NCBI GenBank assembly: GCA_045580305.1
Contig: JAZNNQ010000033.1
Span: forward strand, 1-64,000
Direction: 5' to 3'
DNA: 64,000 nucleotides
Origin: RGIG7332 sp045580305
GTDB taxonomy: Bacteria; Bacillota; Clostridia; Oscillospirales; JAAYXM01
Shown piece by piece: positions 39,376 through 48,560 of this stretch (position 1 is the first letter of the stretch; every line of letters begins with the position of its first letter). Under the pieces are notes generated by a model. That model saw nothing but the letters and a program-made list of their open reading frames with translations. It was not told the origin of the DNA and made no database searches. Position numbers and translations under genes: made by a program.

Positions 39376-39404
39376 AGTATATCACCTGTTTTTTTGGCTG
39401 TCAA
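39376..39404 (-). promoter_or_regulatory. Early promoter (PR-like)
   Basis: Minus strand TTGACA (39404-39399), 17 bases, TATACT (39381-39376). Drives the Cro-like gene and the whole early operon. Flanked by O1 and O2. Confidence 0.85.
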
Positions 39405-39417
39405 CCATTTTTGGGAC
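39402..39417. promoter_or_regulatory. Operator O2
   Basis: CAACCATTTTTGGGAC shares the CCATTTTTGGGAC core with O1 and overlaps the -35 of the early promoter, so binding would block polymerase. Confidence 0.7.
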
Positions 39418-39444
39418 AAAATTTTGTTTTTTTGAAAAAAAGTA

Positions 39445-39473
39445 TTGCAAAATTGGAACAGTCAATGTATAAT
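39445..39473 (+). promoter_or_regulatory. Repressor promoter (PRM-like)
   Basis: TTGCAA (39445-39450), 17 bases, TATAAT (39468-39473), 23 bases before the repressor ATG. The spacer contains TGGAAC (39454-39459), a lone operator half-site. Confidence 0.8.
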
Positions 39474-39496
39474 GTCAACATAAAGGAAGTGAAACT

Positions 39497-40117
39497 ATGA
39501 GCGAAATATCAAAAAGAATATCATCTGCAATGGCTTCTGCAAAATTGTCTTATGGTGAGCTTTCTCGTATTACTGGTATCTCAAAATCTGCACTTCAACG
39601 ATATGCCACTGGTGAAACCGAGAAATGCCCATTAGACCGAATAACGGCAATAGCAAATGCTACCGGTGTTTCTCCTGCATATTTAATGGGCTGGGAAACT
39701 AATAATTCCCCTAAAGTTCATAGCGCCGTAAAAATCCCTGTTCTCGGTAATGTTGCAGCCGGCATTCCAATAGAAGCAGTCGAGAACATTATCGACTACG
39801 AAGAAATTCCAGAGGAAATGGCAATGACTGGAGAGTTTTTCGCTTTACGAATCAAGGGTGATTCTATGGAGCCCAAAATTTCTGACGGTGATATTGTTGT
39901 AGTTCGCAAGCAAGACAATGTGGACAGTGGAAATATCGCCATCGTTTTGGTGAACGGAGATGACGCAACTTGCAAAAAGTTTGTCCGTCATGAGAACGGC
40001 GTCAGCCTCGTTTCTTCAAATCCGGCGTACTCCCCTATGTTTTACACAAATGACGAAATAGAAAAAAAGCCCGTCCGAATACTCGGACGAGTTGTAGAGT
40101 TAAGAGCTAAGTTTTAG
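39497..40117 (+). CDS. CI/LexA-like prophage repressor
   Basis: 206 residues. Xre DNA-binding domain at 1-66 (LSYGELSRITGISKSALQRYATGETEKCPLDRI). S24 peptidase domain at 78-206 with Ala-Gly cleavage site in VAAGIP, nucleophile Ser in KGDSMEP and base Lys in ATCKKF. Maintains lysogeny and would self-cleave after SOS induction. Ribosome site AAAGGAAGTG. Confidence 0.95.
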   Translation: MSEISKRISSAMASAKLSYGELSRITGISKSALQRYATGETEKCPLDRITAIANATGVSPAYLMGWETNNSPKVHSAVKIPVLGNVAAGIPIEAVENIIDYEEIPEEMAMTGEFFALRIKGDSMEPKISDGDIVVVRKQDNVDSGNIAIVLVNGDDATCKKFVRHENGVSLVSSNPAYSPMFYTNDEIEKKPVRILGRVVELRAKF

Positions 40118-40144
40118 ATTGTTATAAAAGGAGAACCACATTAA

Positions 40145-40582
40145 ATGGACTTTTTAAGTTTGACTGACATTGTTTCATCTATCGAAAATTTATCAGACTC
40201 CACACAACTTTTTCTAAAAAAAGCACTTAAAGATATTTTGTTTGGAACTAAGCGCCCTATTGTTTTAACCGAATGTTCCGAGAAAGAGGAGCTTTTGTCT
40301 CTCGGAGTTTTAGCGGAAACATCCGGAAAGTACGAACTAAACGAGAAGTGGAATAGAAACGCAAAAAAACTATACTCATACCTCAGCCGAAAATTTGACA
40401 AAGAATCATATTTAGATCCCGAAACCTTTGAACCGATAGATATCCCAAAGGGTTCAACTTTTGTCTGCGAGATGGGCATAGCAAGTGGAGAAAACACTCT
40501 TTTTCTGCAATTCCCTGACGATGAAGTAACTGCTCTATTAGACTTGTTCGATTCTAATCCGTGTAAATACTGGAACAAATAA
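40145..40582 (+). CDS. Unknown lysogeny-module protein
   Basis: 145 residues, directly after the repressor with AAGGAG, so expressed in the lysogen. N-terminal half helical (LTDIVSSIENLSDSTQLFLKKALKDILFG, then LSLGVLAETSGKYELNEKWNRNAKKLYSYL), second half mixed (GSTFVCEMGIASGENTLFLQFPDDEVTALLDLF). The first part could be a winged-helix-like fold. Not recognised. Its position is where phages often keep superinfection exclusion or defence genes. Confidence 0.75.
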   Translation: MDFLSLTDIVSSIENLSDSTQLFLKKALKDILFGTKRPIVLTECSEKEELLSLGVLAETSGKYELNEKWNRNAKKLYSYLSRKFDKESYLDPETFEPIDIPKGSTFVCEMGIASGENTLFLQFPDDEVTALLDLFDSNPCKYWNK

Positions 40583-40619
40583 AAAAAGCCCTCGTCGGTG
40601 CGGCAACACCAACGAGGGC
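40581..40619 (-). terminator. Terminator between lysogeny genes and integrase
   Basis: GCCCTCGT (40588-40595) pairs with ACGAGGGC (40612-40619), with GGTG/CACC inside. TTTTTTTATT follows on the minus strand; on the plus strand AAGCAAAAAA follows, so it works better against transcripts from the right. Confidence 0.7.
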
Positions 40620-40730
40620 AAGCAAAAAACCATACCACGCAAATGGAGGGGTTTCTGCACCTCCAAATATATCACGATATTATTTTTTTGTCAACAATTC
40701 GTTAATTCATGTAATTGGAGGTATATGTAA

Positions 40731-41918
40731 ATGGCATCTTATAAAAAAATGACCACTAAGGCCGGTAAAGTATTCTACGAAATAAATGTCAGCCGCGGGC
40801 GCAGCCTACCACGATTAACAACGCGATGGTTTCCACCGGACGGATGGAGTCAAAAAGCCATCGACAAAGAAGTTAACAAAGTCGCTTTTGAGTTTGAGCA
40901 GCAATGCAAGGATGGGAAGATCCTATCAAAAAGCGAAAGAGCTGCACTCGAAGAAACAAAGAAGCAAGAACAAGCGCAAATCAAAACGCTCGAGCAGTAT
41001 TGCGAGCAAGTGTATATGCCCGACTTAACAATACGCTGCTCCGAAAACACCCGGTACTCGTATCAACAAAATCTTGATCATTGGATATATCCCGCTTTGG
41101 GAAACTTCAAACTACCCGATATAACACCGGCACAAATCAGTGCATTATTACTTTCGATGCAAGGACAAAAGAAAAGCCACTCGACCGTTGTCAAGTGCTA
41201 CACGGTTCTGCAGGGCGTTTTTAAGAGAGCATATAAGACAGATGAAATAATCACCACCAATCCTATGTGGAAAGTGGATCGACCAAAGCCTCGAAAAGAC
41301 GAAACTAAAAAGAAAATCGAATTTCACTCCGCAACCGAAACGAAATACATTCAAGAGTGCCTTGCAAAAGAGCCGCTAAAGTGGCAAGCATTAATCTTCC
41401 TGTTAATAGATACAGGCGCACGACGCGGCGAGTGTTGTGGTCTTGAATGGCCGCATTTGAATTTTAAGACAAATGAGGTTACTTTCAAAAATAATCTCTG
41501 CTATACCCCTACAAAAGGCGTGTACATCGACACGCTGAAAAACCAAGAAGAAAAAAAGATGGATGTATCTCCGTATGTAATGAACCTACTATGGCAGCTC
41601 CGCCTCGAACAATCAAAAACCGGAATAAGTAAGTTTGTGTTTACCAAGGACGGAAGCACCGAACCAATACACCCGCAAAGCCCAACCGCGTATTTACCGA
41701 AATTCGCAAAGAAGTACGGCATATCATACACACACCCACACAAGCTACGGCATACATTTGCCAGCATCGCCATAATAAACGGCGCAGATATTGCAAGTGT
41801 ATCCGAAAAGCTCGGGCATTCAGATAAAGCAATAACACTTAGGATGTACACCCACGCCGACAAAGAAAGCATAAAAAAAGCCGGTGATATTTTCAGAGAC
41901 TCAATAAAACAAGCATAA
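40731..41918 (+). CDS. int: Tyrosine-type integrase
   Basis: 395 residues: N-terminal arm-binding region (1-70), core-binding helices (90-175, YCEQVYMPDLTIRCSENTRYSYQQNLDHWIYPALGNFKL), catalytic domain with Arg in DTGARRGECCGLEW, HKLRHTFAS, LGHSDKAIT and the nucleophile Tyr in LRMYTHAD. It recombines attP with the tRNA-Thr 3' end. TTGGAGG is the ribosome site. Ends 130 bases from the att core. Confidence 0.96.
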   Translation: MASYKKMTTKAGKVFYEINVSRGRSLPRLTTRWFPPDGWSQKAIDKEVNKVAFEFEQQCKDGKILSKSERAALEETKKQEQAQIKTLEQYCEQVYMPDLTIRCSENTRYSYQQNLDHWIYPALGNFKLPDITPAQISALLLSMQGQKKSHSTVVKCYTVLQGVFKRAYKTDEIITTNPMWKVDRPKPRKDETKKKIEFHSATETKYIQECLAKEPLKWQALIFLLIDTGARRGECCGLEWPHLNFKTNEVTFKNNLCYTPTKGVYIDTLKNQEEKKMDVSPYVMNLLWQLRLEQSKTGISKFVFTKDGSTEPIHPQSPTAYLPKFAKKYGISYTHPHKLRHTFASIAIINGADIASVSEKLGHSDKAITLRMYTHADKESIKKAGDIFRDSIKQA

Positions 41919-41924
41919 AATAAT

Positions 41925-41957
41925 AACAAGCGGGACAAAATTCCCGCTTGTTTTTTT
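41925..41957 (+). terminator. Terminator of the integrase gene
   Basis: AACAAGCGGG (41925-41934) pairs with CCCGCTTGTT (41943-41952), followed by TTTTT. Confidence 0.92.
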
Positions 41958-41962
41958 ACCCC

Positions 41963-41986
41963 GTGTAAGTTTTTGTGTAAGTTTTT
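41963..41986. promoter_or_regulatory. Right att arm: tandem integrase arm-type sites
   Basis: GTGTAAGTTTTT occurs twice in tandem (41963-41974, 41975-41986), the same unit as at 841-862 at the other end. Probably bound by the N-terminal domain of the integrase. Confidence 0.65.
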
Positions 41987-42015
41987 CTACTTACTCAAAA
42001 CCCTGCAAAAACAAG

Positions 42016-42050
42016 AAAAAACCCCGCAACCGTTGTAGTTGCGGGGTTTT
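42016..42050 (-). terminator. Phage-borne replacement terminator for tRNA-Thr
   Basis: AAAACCCCGCAAC (42018-42030) pairs with GTTGCGGGGTTTT (42038-42050), followed by T bases on the minus strand. It lies inside the prophage, directly behind the tRNA 3' end, and should end the tRNA transcript after integration. Confidence 0.88.
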
Positions 42051-42052
42051 CC

Positions 42053-42130
<78 letters not shown>

Positions 42131-42199
42131 ATTTTTTCAGCGCGCTTGATTATTGTATAACAAGCGCGCCGATTTGTCAACACTTTTTTTAAATATTTT

Positions 42200-43171
42200 T
42201 TATACAGCCATCATTTTTGAGATTTCATACATCTGCTGGTTGATATCCTTATGCATATTAAGTGCCTCGGTAATATCAAAATCGCTGATTTCGCTGTTTA
42301 CGGTACAAACAACACGGTTGGATTTGCCTGCCAGCAGGGTTTCAACTGCATATGCACCCATACGGCTTGCCATAACACGGTCACGAGCTGTGGGAGAACC
42401 ACCGCGCTGGATATGGCCTAAGATAGTAACGCGAGAGTCAATACCCGTCTCTTCCTGGATGCGGCGACTTACCTCTATAGCATTGCCGACGCCTTCAGCA
42501 ACGATAATGATGAAGTGAGAACGCTTATTGATACGACCCATACGGATTTTCTCGATAATATCTTCTTCAAAGTTCATTTCCTTCTCAGGAACAAGTACCG
42601 CGGTAGCACCGCAAGCGATACCTACATAAAGAGCAAGATGACCTGCATGACGACCCATTACCTCTACAACCGAACATCTCTCGTGAGACTGCATTGTGTC
42701 ACGGAGCTTGTCCACCGCGTCGAGAGCAGTGTTACAAGCGGTATCAAAGCCGATACTGTACTGGGTGGAAGCTATATCATTATCGATGGTCGCGGGGACA
42801 CCAATTGTGGGGATGCCCATAGAAGCCAAGTCGCGTGCACCACGGAATGTACCGTCACCGCCGATACAAACGATACCGTTGATGCCCAGATACTTACAAG
42901 TGCTTGCCGCCTTCTTTAGACCATCTTCGGTCATAAACTCCGGACAGCGGGCGGTGTAAAGCATTGTGCCACCGCGGGAGATGATACCGTTAACACTACG
43001 GGCGTCAAGATCCACAATATCGCCGTTGATAAGACCGTTATAACCACGGCGGATACCAAGGCAGGATATATTATAATATGCGGCGGTACGGGCAACGGCA
43101 CGAACTGCCGCGTTCATACCCGGCGCGTCGCCACCACTGGTTAAGACACCTATTCTCTTTATGTTAGACAT
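42200..43171 (-). CDS. pfkA: 6-phosphofructokinase
   Basis: 323 residues. ATP and fructose-6-phosphate sites are clear: SGGDAPGMNAAVR, CIGGDGTFRGA, catalytic Asp in PATIDNDI, VEVMGRHAGHLA, and GHIQRGGSPTARDR. The allosteric ATP-type bacterial enzyme is 320 residues. ATG 43171 has GAGGTG upstream; 43258 would run into the promoter. It follows dnaE as in many Clostridia but has its own promoter. Confidence 0.97.
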   Translation of the reverse strand: MSNIKRIGVLTSGGDAPGMNAAVRAVARTAAYYNISCLGIRRGYNGLINGDIVDLDARSVNGIISRGGTMLYTARCPEFMTEDGLKKAASTCKYLGINGIVCIGGDGTFRGARDLASMGIPTIGVPATIDNDIASTQYSIGFDTACNTALDAVDKLRDTMQSHERCSVVEVMGRHAGHLALYVGIACGATAVLVPEKEMNFEEDIIEKIRMGRINKRSHFIIIVAEGVGNAIEVSRRIQEETGIDSRVTILGHIQRGGSPTARDRVMASRMGAYAVETLLAGKSNRVVCTVNSEISDFDITEALNMHKDINQQMYEISKMMAV

Positions 43172-43208
43172 AACTTTCACCTCATAGTTAAAGTTTACCT
43201 CAATGTAT

Positions 43209-43237
43209 ATTATATAATATTTACCTTCTTTTGGCAA
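43209..43237 (-). promoter_or_regulatory. Promoter of pfkA
   Basis: Minus strand TTGCCA (43237-43232), 17 bases, TATAAT (43214-43209), 38 bases before the ATG. The -35 lies next to the dnaE stop. Confidence 0.8.
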
Positions 43238-43241
43238 GTGC

Positions 43242-46200
43242 TTATTTGAGCACGACATTTTCCCTGCCTAAAAGATTTTCAAGTTGTACCACAAGTCGCT
43301 CCTCAGCCGCAATTGATATTCGCATACGCTTATTGCTGTTTGCAATGTACACAATTGTTTCACGAGTGCCGGGAAATGCACGAAGTAGGTCGCAAAGAAT
43401 CACATAATTCGGATTTTCTTCACTGTCTATTCGCAAAAACAGCTTAAGCTTGTCCTTAACCTCAACCGTTGCGGGCTCCTCTACCCTTGTGCCGTAATTT
43501 TCAAGCAGGCGGACCTCGTCGCAAATGATCTGAGGAGTGCCGTTTTCACGGTCACTTATTCTGCCCTTTACGGTGACAAGCGCATCCGGGCGAAGGGTGC
43601 TTGCAGAACGCTCCAAAACTTTGGGGAACACGATTACTTCAAGAGTGCCGGAGACATCTTCAAGCATTACATATGCCATAAGTGCATTTGACCGTGTTGT
43701 TTTAGTGCGCAGGGATGAAATACTGCCCGCTATTAAAACCGTGTCGCCGTCTTTAAGTTCGCGGTCCTCAGCGGAAAGGCTTGCAATATGAGTCACCTTA
43801 AGGCGTTTTAAAAAAGCAGCGTAGTCATCAAGAGGATGGCCGGACAGGTACATACCCGTAGTTTCACGCTCTAAGGCGAATATCTCTTTTTTAGGATACT
43901 CGGGAATATCGGGAATTGGTATCTGGTTTAATTTTTCTTCACCCGATATGCCGAACAGATCCATCTGGCCCGCGATATTAGTACTGCGGTAATGGGCGAT
44001 GGAGTCCATTATTTTGCCAAAAGTCTGCACCTGGGCATTTCGAGTGCCAAAGGCATCAAATGCGCCGCACTTTATTAAGTTTTCCAGCGCACGGCGGTTT
44101 AATTCACGCTCAAACATACGCTCGCAGAAATCCTGCAAGGATGTAAATTTACCGCCTGCTTCACGCTCTGCAACCACGGTCTGGATAAAGCCGCGGCCTA
44201 TGTTTTTGACCGCAACAAGTCCAAATCGGATATTATCCCCCACTACCGTGAAGGTATCACAGGATTCGTTAATGTCCGGCGGCAGGACTTTGATGCCCAT
44301 TTCGCGACAAAGCTCCATATACTCGGTAATTTTAGCGCTGTTGTCAAGCACTGATGTAAGGAGTGCTGCCATATATTCCTTGGGATAGTGGAACTTCATA
44401 TATGCAGTCTGATAGGAAACAACCGCATAAGCCGCCGCGTGCGCCTTGTTGAAAGCATAGTTTGCAAAGGCGACGATTTCATCAAATATTTCGTTTGCGA
44501 TCTGCTCGGATATGCCGTTATTGACAGCACCCGGGATGCCCTCTTCCACATTGCCATGTATGAAATTCTCACGCTCTCTTAAGAGTTCAGCTTCCTTTTT
44601 CTTTGAGATCGCGCGACGAACCATATCAGCGCGTCCGAGTGAAAATCCTGCAACCGACTGGAATATACGCATTACCTGCTCCTGATACACGATACAGCCG
44701 TAGGTTACATCCAGAATATCGCGCAATATGGGATGTTTATATTGAATTTTATCCGGGTTGAATTTACATTCGATATATCGAGGAATAGAGTCCATAGGTC
44801 CCGGGCGAAAAAGAGCAACGATAGCGGTAATTTCTTCTATTGATTGCGGCTTCATACCCACAACGACCGAGGTCATTCCCCCGCTCTCAAGCTGGAAAAC
44901 GCCCGAGGTCTTGCCCTGAGAGAGCATATCAAAAGTGAGTTTATCATTGTCGGGAATGTCGGATAACTTAAAGCCACCGCCTACCATACGGGCAGCATCG
45001 TGCAATACGGTTAGGTTTCGAAGACCTAAGAAGTCCATTTTGAGAAGGCCCAGCTGCTCCAGAGTTACCATTGTGAACTGGGTAACGATGGACTCATCAT
45101 TTCTTGCGAGAGGCACATAATCATAGACCGGATTTTTGGTAATTACTACACCTGCCGCGTGTGTAGACGCGTGGCGCGGCATACCCTCAAGGGATTTTGC
45201 GGTGTCAATAAGACGCTTTACCCCTTCATCATTTTCATACATATCGCGGAGAGGTTTTGCAACATCCAAAGCGCGCTCCAAGGTCATATGTAATTCCATT
45301 GGAATTTGCTTTGCAACCGCGTCTACCTCGGCGTAGGGCATATTGAGCGCTCGACCTACATCGCGCACAGCAAGGCGTGCCGCCATCGTACCGAAGGTTA
45401 CAATCTGCGCCACTCTGTCCTTTCCGTATTTTCTATTTACATAGTCAATAACCTCTTCACGGCGCGCAACACAGAAGTCAATATCGATATCGGGCATACT
45501 TACGCGCTCCGGATTTAAAAATCGCTCAAAATAAAGGTCATATTTAATCGGGTCAATATCTGTTATATAAAGGCAATAGGAAACAATACTGCCCGCCGCA
45601 CTGCCACGACCGGGACCTACCGGAATCCCCTGCCCCTTTGCATAGGCGATAAAGTCCCACACAATAAGGAAATAGTCAACATATCCCATCTGCTCGATAA
45701 CCGAGAGCTCGTACTCAAGGCGTGCTTTATGCTCGTCGGTTACATTTTCATAACGCTCATTCAAGCCCTTAAAACAAAGTTCTCTCAAGTAGCCTGCCGC
45801 ATCACCTGTATAGTTTTCAGGCAGGTCAAACTGTGGCAAATGATGGGTGCCAAAATCAAAATCCACATTACAGCGAGCAGCGATTATGCCGGTATTGGCG
45901 ATTGCCTCGGGGTAATTTGGAAAAAGCGCTGACATCTCCTCTTCGCTTTTAATGTAAAATTCATCGGTGGCAAATTTCATTCGATCCGGATCGTCTACGG
46001 TTTTGTTCATCTGGACACACATAAGTACATCCTGCACCTTGGCATCCTCACGAGTCAAATAGTGTGCGTCGTTTGTGGCGACCATATCGATACCAAGCTC
46101 GCGGCTGATTTTTGCTACACCGCGGTTTACCTCACGCTGTTCCGGAATACCGTGATCCTGGATCTCAAGATAAAAATTGCCCTCGCCAAAAATGTCGCGC

Positions 46201-46685
46201 ATTGTTTTTGCATATTCGGTAGCACCCTGCATATCACCCTGCAGAATAAGACGCGGGATTGCGCCGGCAAGGCAGGCAGAAAGCGCAATAATGCCCTCGC
46301 TATTCTGGCGCAGAAGTTCTAAATCGACGCGGGGCTTATTATAGAAGCCGTATACAAACGCCTGGCTGACAAGATAGCATAAATTCTTGTAGCCGGTCAT
46401 ATTTTCGCACAAAAGGACAAGGTGATATGACTCAGAGTCAATACCGTGTACCTTATCGGTCATACCGCGAGGTGCAACATACACCTCACAGCCGATTATC
46501 GGGTGAACACCCGCCTTTTTGCAGGCACGGTAAAAGTCGATCACGCCGTACATTACACCGTGATCGGTGATTGCGACCGCATCCATACCAAGACTTTTAA
46601 CCCGCTCGGCGAGCTTTTCAATACGACAAGCTCCGTCAAGCAGGCTATATTCGCTATGTACATGCAGATGCGCAAAGCCACCCAT
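43242..46685 (-). CDS. dnaE: DNA polymerase III alpha subunit
   Basis: 1147 residues. PHP domain at the start (LHVHSEYSLLDGA, AITDHGVMYG), polymerase catalytic Asp in PDIDIDFCVARREEVIDYV, further GPGRGSAAGSIVSYCL, FQLESGGMTSVV and the C-terminal OB fold (VLIAGSISSLRTKTTRSNALMAYVMLEDVSGTLEVIVFPKV). Replicative or lagging-strand polymerase in Firmicutes, which also use PolC. It follows whiA by 11 bases. Confidence 0.97.
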   Translation of the reverse strand: MGGFAHLHVHSEYSLLDGACRIEKLAERVKSLGMDAVAITDHGVMYGVIDFYRACKKAGVHPIIGCEVYVAPRGMTDKVHGIDSESYHLVLLCENMTGYKNLCYLVSQAFVYGFYNKPRVDLELLRQNSEGIIALSACLAGAIPRLILQGDMQGATEYAKTMRDIFGEGNFYLEIQDHGIPEQREVNRGVAKISRELGIDMVATNDAHYLTREDAKVQDVLMCVQMNKTVDDPDRMKFATDEFYIKSEEEMSALFPNYPEAIANTGIIAARCNVDFDFGTHHLPQFDLPENYTGDAAGYLRELCFKGLNERYENVTDEHKARLEYELSVIEQMGYVDYFLIVWDFIAYAKGQGIPVGPGRGSAAGSIVSYCLYITDIDPIKYDLYFERFLNPERVSMPDIDIDFCVARREEVIDYVNRKYGKDRVAQIVTFGTMAARLAVRDVGRALNMPYAEVDAVAKQIPMELHMTLERALDVAKPLRDMYENDEGVKRLIDTAKSLEGMPRHASTHAAGVVITKNPVYDYVPLARNDESIVTQFTMVTLEQLGLLKMDFLGLRNLTVLHDAARMVGGGFKLSDIPDNDKLTFDMLSQGKTSGVFQLESGGMTSVVVGMKPQSIEEITAIVALFRPGPMDSIPRYIECKFNPDKIQYKHPILRDILDVTYGCIVYQEQVMRIFQSVAGFSLGRADMVRRAISKKKEAELLRERENFIHGNVEEGIPGAVNNGISEQIANEIFDEIVAFANYAFNKAHAAAYAVVSYQTAYMKFHYPKEYMAALLTSVLDNSAKITEYMELCREMGIKVLPPDINESCDTFTVVGDNIRFGLVAVKNIGRGFIQTVVAEREAGGKFTSLQDFCERMFERELNRRALENLIKCGAFDAFGTRNAQVQTFGKIMDSIAHYRSTNIAGQMDLFGISGEEKLNQIPIPDIPEYPKKEIFALERETTGMYLSGHPLDDYAAFLKRLKVTHIASLSAEDRELKDGDTVLIAGSISSLRTKTTRSNALMAYVMLEDVSGTLEVIVFPKVLERSASTLRPDALVTVKGRISDRENGTPQIICDEVRLLENYGTRVEEPATVEVKDKLKLFLRIDSEENPNYVILCDLLRAFPGTRETIVYIANSNKRMRISIAAEERLVVQLENLLGRENVVLK

Positions 46686-46696
46686 TTATTTTTTCC

Positions 46697-47584
46697 TCAT
46701 TTCTTCGATATTTCAATTAATTTACGCAGACGGTGGTTAAGGCCTGATTTGGTAACCGTACCGCCTAAAATTTCGCAAAGTTCGGTCATTGTTGCCTCAG
46801 GATTTTCACGGCGTGCTATCGCCACCTCATAAAGCTGAGGAGTGAGCGCGTCCAACCCGATCGTTTCTTCTATTTTCTTTATTGCCTCCATCTGTTTGCC
46901 CGCGGCATCTACGGTCTTTGATAAATTTGCATATTCACAATTGCTTATTCTGTTGACAGAATTTCGAATTTCCTTCATAGCTTTTGCATCCATCACACCC
47001 ATTGCGGAAATTGGGGCACCCATTCTGGTTAAAATATCCTCTATTTCCTCACTGTCTTTGAAGTATACAATGTAATTGCCTTTTCTTTGGGTGATTTTCG
47101 CATTTATTTCAAGCTCATATAAAAGAGCTTTTACCTCACGGACAAGATAATAGTGAGATGTTACAAGCTCCAAATGATACTCATTTGCCGGATCCATTAT
47201 CGAGCCGCCGGACAAAAACGCGCCGCGCAGGAATGCAGCACGACATAAATTATCCTCAACAAGTGCGCCGTTTAAATGTACGGTGTGCGCCTTTTCCATA
47301 TCATAGCCGAAAGCCTCAAAAACAGTTTTTATTTTCTCCCTGTTTATTATGGATAAACTGTGTTTTTTCGTGCTTATCTTTCGGTCAAAATCGAAGCCAA
47401 AAATCATCTTCAAAATCCGCGAGGCACGGTGAGCAAAATCGGCATTTTCCGTAATTACCCGTATTTCAGATACAGAAAATGTGTTGGCGAAAAGGAACAT
47501 TCCGCAAAGCTCCGCAAGTTCTATTTTATATTTATCTATAGGCGCGTTGCAAAGTTCCGCCTTAACTGTTGCCGAAAAAGTCAT
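46697..47584 (-). CDS. whiA: DNA-binding protein WhiA
   Basis: 295 residues. N-terminal degenerate homing-endonuclease fold (AELCGMFLFANTFS, FLRGAFLSGGSIMDPANEYHLELV) and C-terminal HTH (LGGTVTKSGLNHRLRKLIEI). Start ATG 47584 (MTFSATVKAEL) agrees with the family; GTG 47593 is the alternative. It overlaps yvcK by 23 bases. In Bacillus it affects cell division and chromosome segregation. Confidence 0.95.
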   Translation of the reverse strand: MTFSATVKAELCNAPIDKYKIELAELCGMFLFANTFSVSEIRVITENADFAHRASRILKMIFGFDFDRKISTKKHSLSIINREKIKTVFEAFGYDMEKAHTVHLNGALVEDNLCRAAFLRGAFLSGGSIMDPANEYHLELVTSHYYLVREVKALLYELEINAKITQRKGNYIVYFKDSEEIEDILTRMGAPISAMGVMDAKAMKEIRNSVNRISNCEYANLSKTVDAAGKQMEAIKKIEETIGLDALTPQLYEVAIARRENPEATMTELCEILGGTVTKSGLNHRLRKLIEISKK

Positions 47585-48548
47585 TACCCTCACCTAAAAT
47601 TTCCATAAGTACCTGAGCCAACTTGTGGGGATCGTGGCGAGCAAGGTTACCGCCGGTGTTGAGCAAGGGCGCCGCGTAAAGCTGTATGCCCGCTTCTTTG
47701 AAAAGTTCTTCCTCAACTACTATTCTCTCCGCGCTTTCCTTCGCGTACTTTTCAGCAAGCTCTTTAGGTACTTCTTCATTATTCACAATACAAGTGTCAA
47801 AAAGCATATCCGTTGAATGGTCAAAAAGTGCCTTCACATGGTCAAATGCGGTATAGCCCTCGGTTTCACCCTCCTGGGTCATCACATTGCACACATACAC
47901 CTTCTTAGCCCGTGTCGCATTCAGCGCGTCAACTACACCATCAACCAGAAGATTGGGTATAATGCTGGTATAAAGGCTGCCCGGGCCAAAGACGATAAGA
48001 CGCGCCTGCAGTATTGCATTCACTGCTTCTCTGAGCGCGCGTGGTTTTTCAGGTACAATTCTTATCCGCGATATACGGGAATCCTGTTCTTTTTTTGCCG
48101 CGGCTATTTTCGACTCACCCCGGACACAAACGCCGTTTTCGAACTCCGCCTCAAGGAATACATTTTCCTCCGTTACCGGCAAAACTCTACCGGATATATT
48201 TAAAACATCCGACATCTTGACAACCGCATCATAAAATGATCCGGTAGTTCCGTTAAGCGCCGCCAAAAACAGATTTCCAAAACTCTGTCCCTCAAGTGTT
48301 CCATCGGGAAAACGATAAGATAAAAGTTTTTTCATAAAAGGTTCCGCATTGGAAAGGGCTACGATACAGTTTCGGATGTCGCCAGGCGGAAGGATTCCCA
48401 GGTCATTACGAAGTGCGCCGCTTCCGCCGCCATCGTCCATAACCGTTACTATTGCAGTTATTTTATCCGTATGTTTTTTAAGACCGCGCAGCATTGTAGA
48501 AAGGCCGGTTCCACCGCCTATTACTACAATTCCTCCGTTTGTCAGCAT
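47562..48548 (-). CDS. yvcK: YvcK/CofD-like UDP-sugar-binding protein
   Basis: 328 residues with IGGGTGLSTMLRGLK, VTVMDDGGGSGALRNDLGILPPGDIRNCIVALS and IVFGPGSLYTSIIPNLLVDGV, typical of YvcK (also named gluconeogenesis factor). It links carbon flux and cell-wall synthesis. Part of the rapZ-yvcK-whiA cluster. Confidence 0.95.
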   Translation of the reverse strand: MLTNGGIVVIGGGTGLSTMLRGLKKHTDKITAIVTVMDDGGGSGALRNDLGILPPGDIRNCIVALSNAEPFMKKLLSYRFPDGTLEGQSFGNLFLAALNGTTGSFYDAVVKMSDVLNISGRVLPVTEENVFLEAEFENGVCVRGESKIAAAKKEQDSRISRIRIVPEKPRALREAVNAILQARLIVFGPGSLYTSIIPNLLVDGVVDALNATRAKKVYVCNVMTQEGETEGYTAFDHVKALFDHSTDMLFDTCIVNNEEVPKELAEKYAKESAERIVVEEELFKEAGIQLYAAPLLNTGGNLARHDPHKLAQVLMEILGEGNDFFGNS

Positions 48549-48560
48549 AAAAACTCTCCC

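Noticed and set aside
40850..41354. Minus-strand frames inside the integrase gene
   Set aside because: Shadows without ribosome sites.
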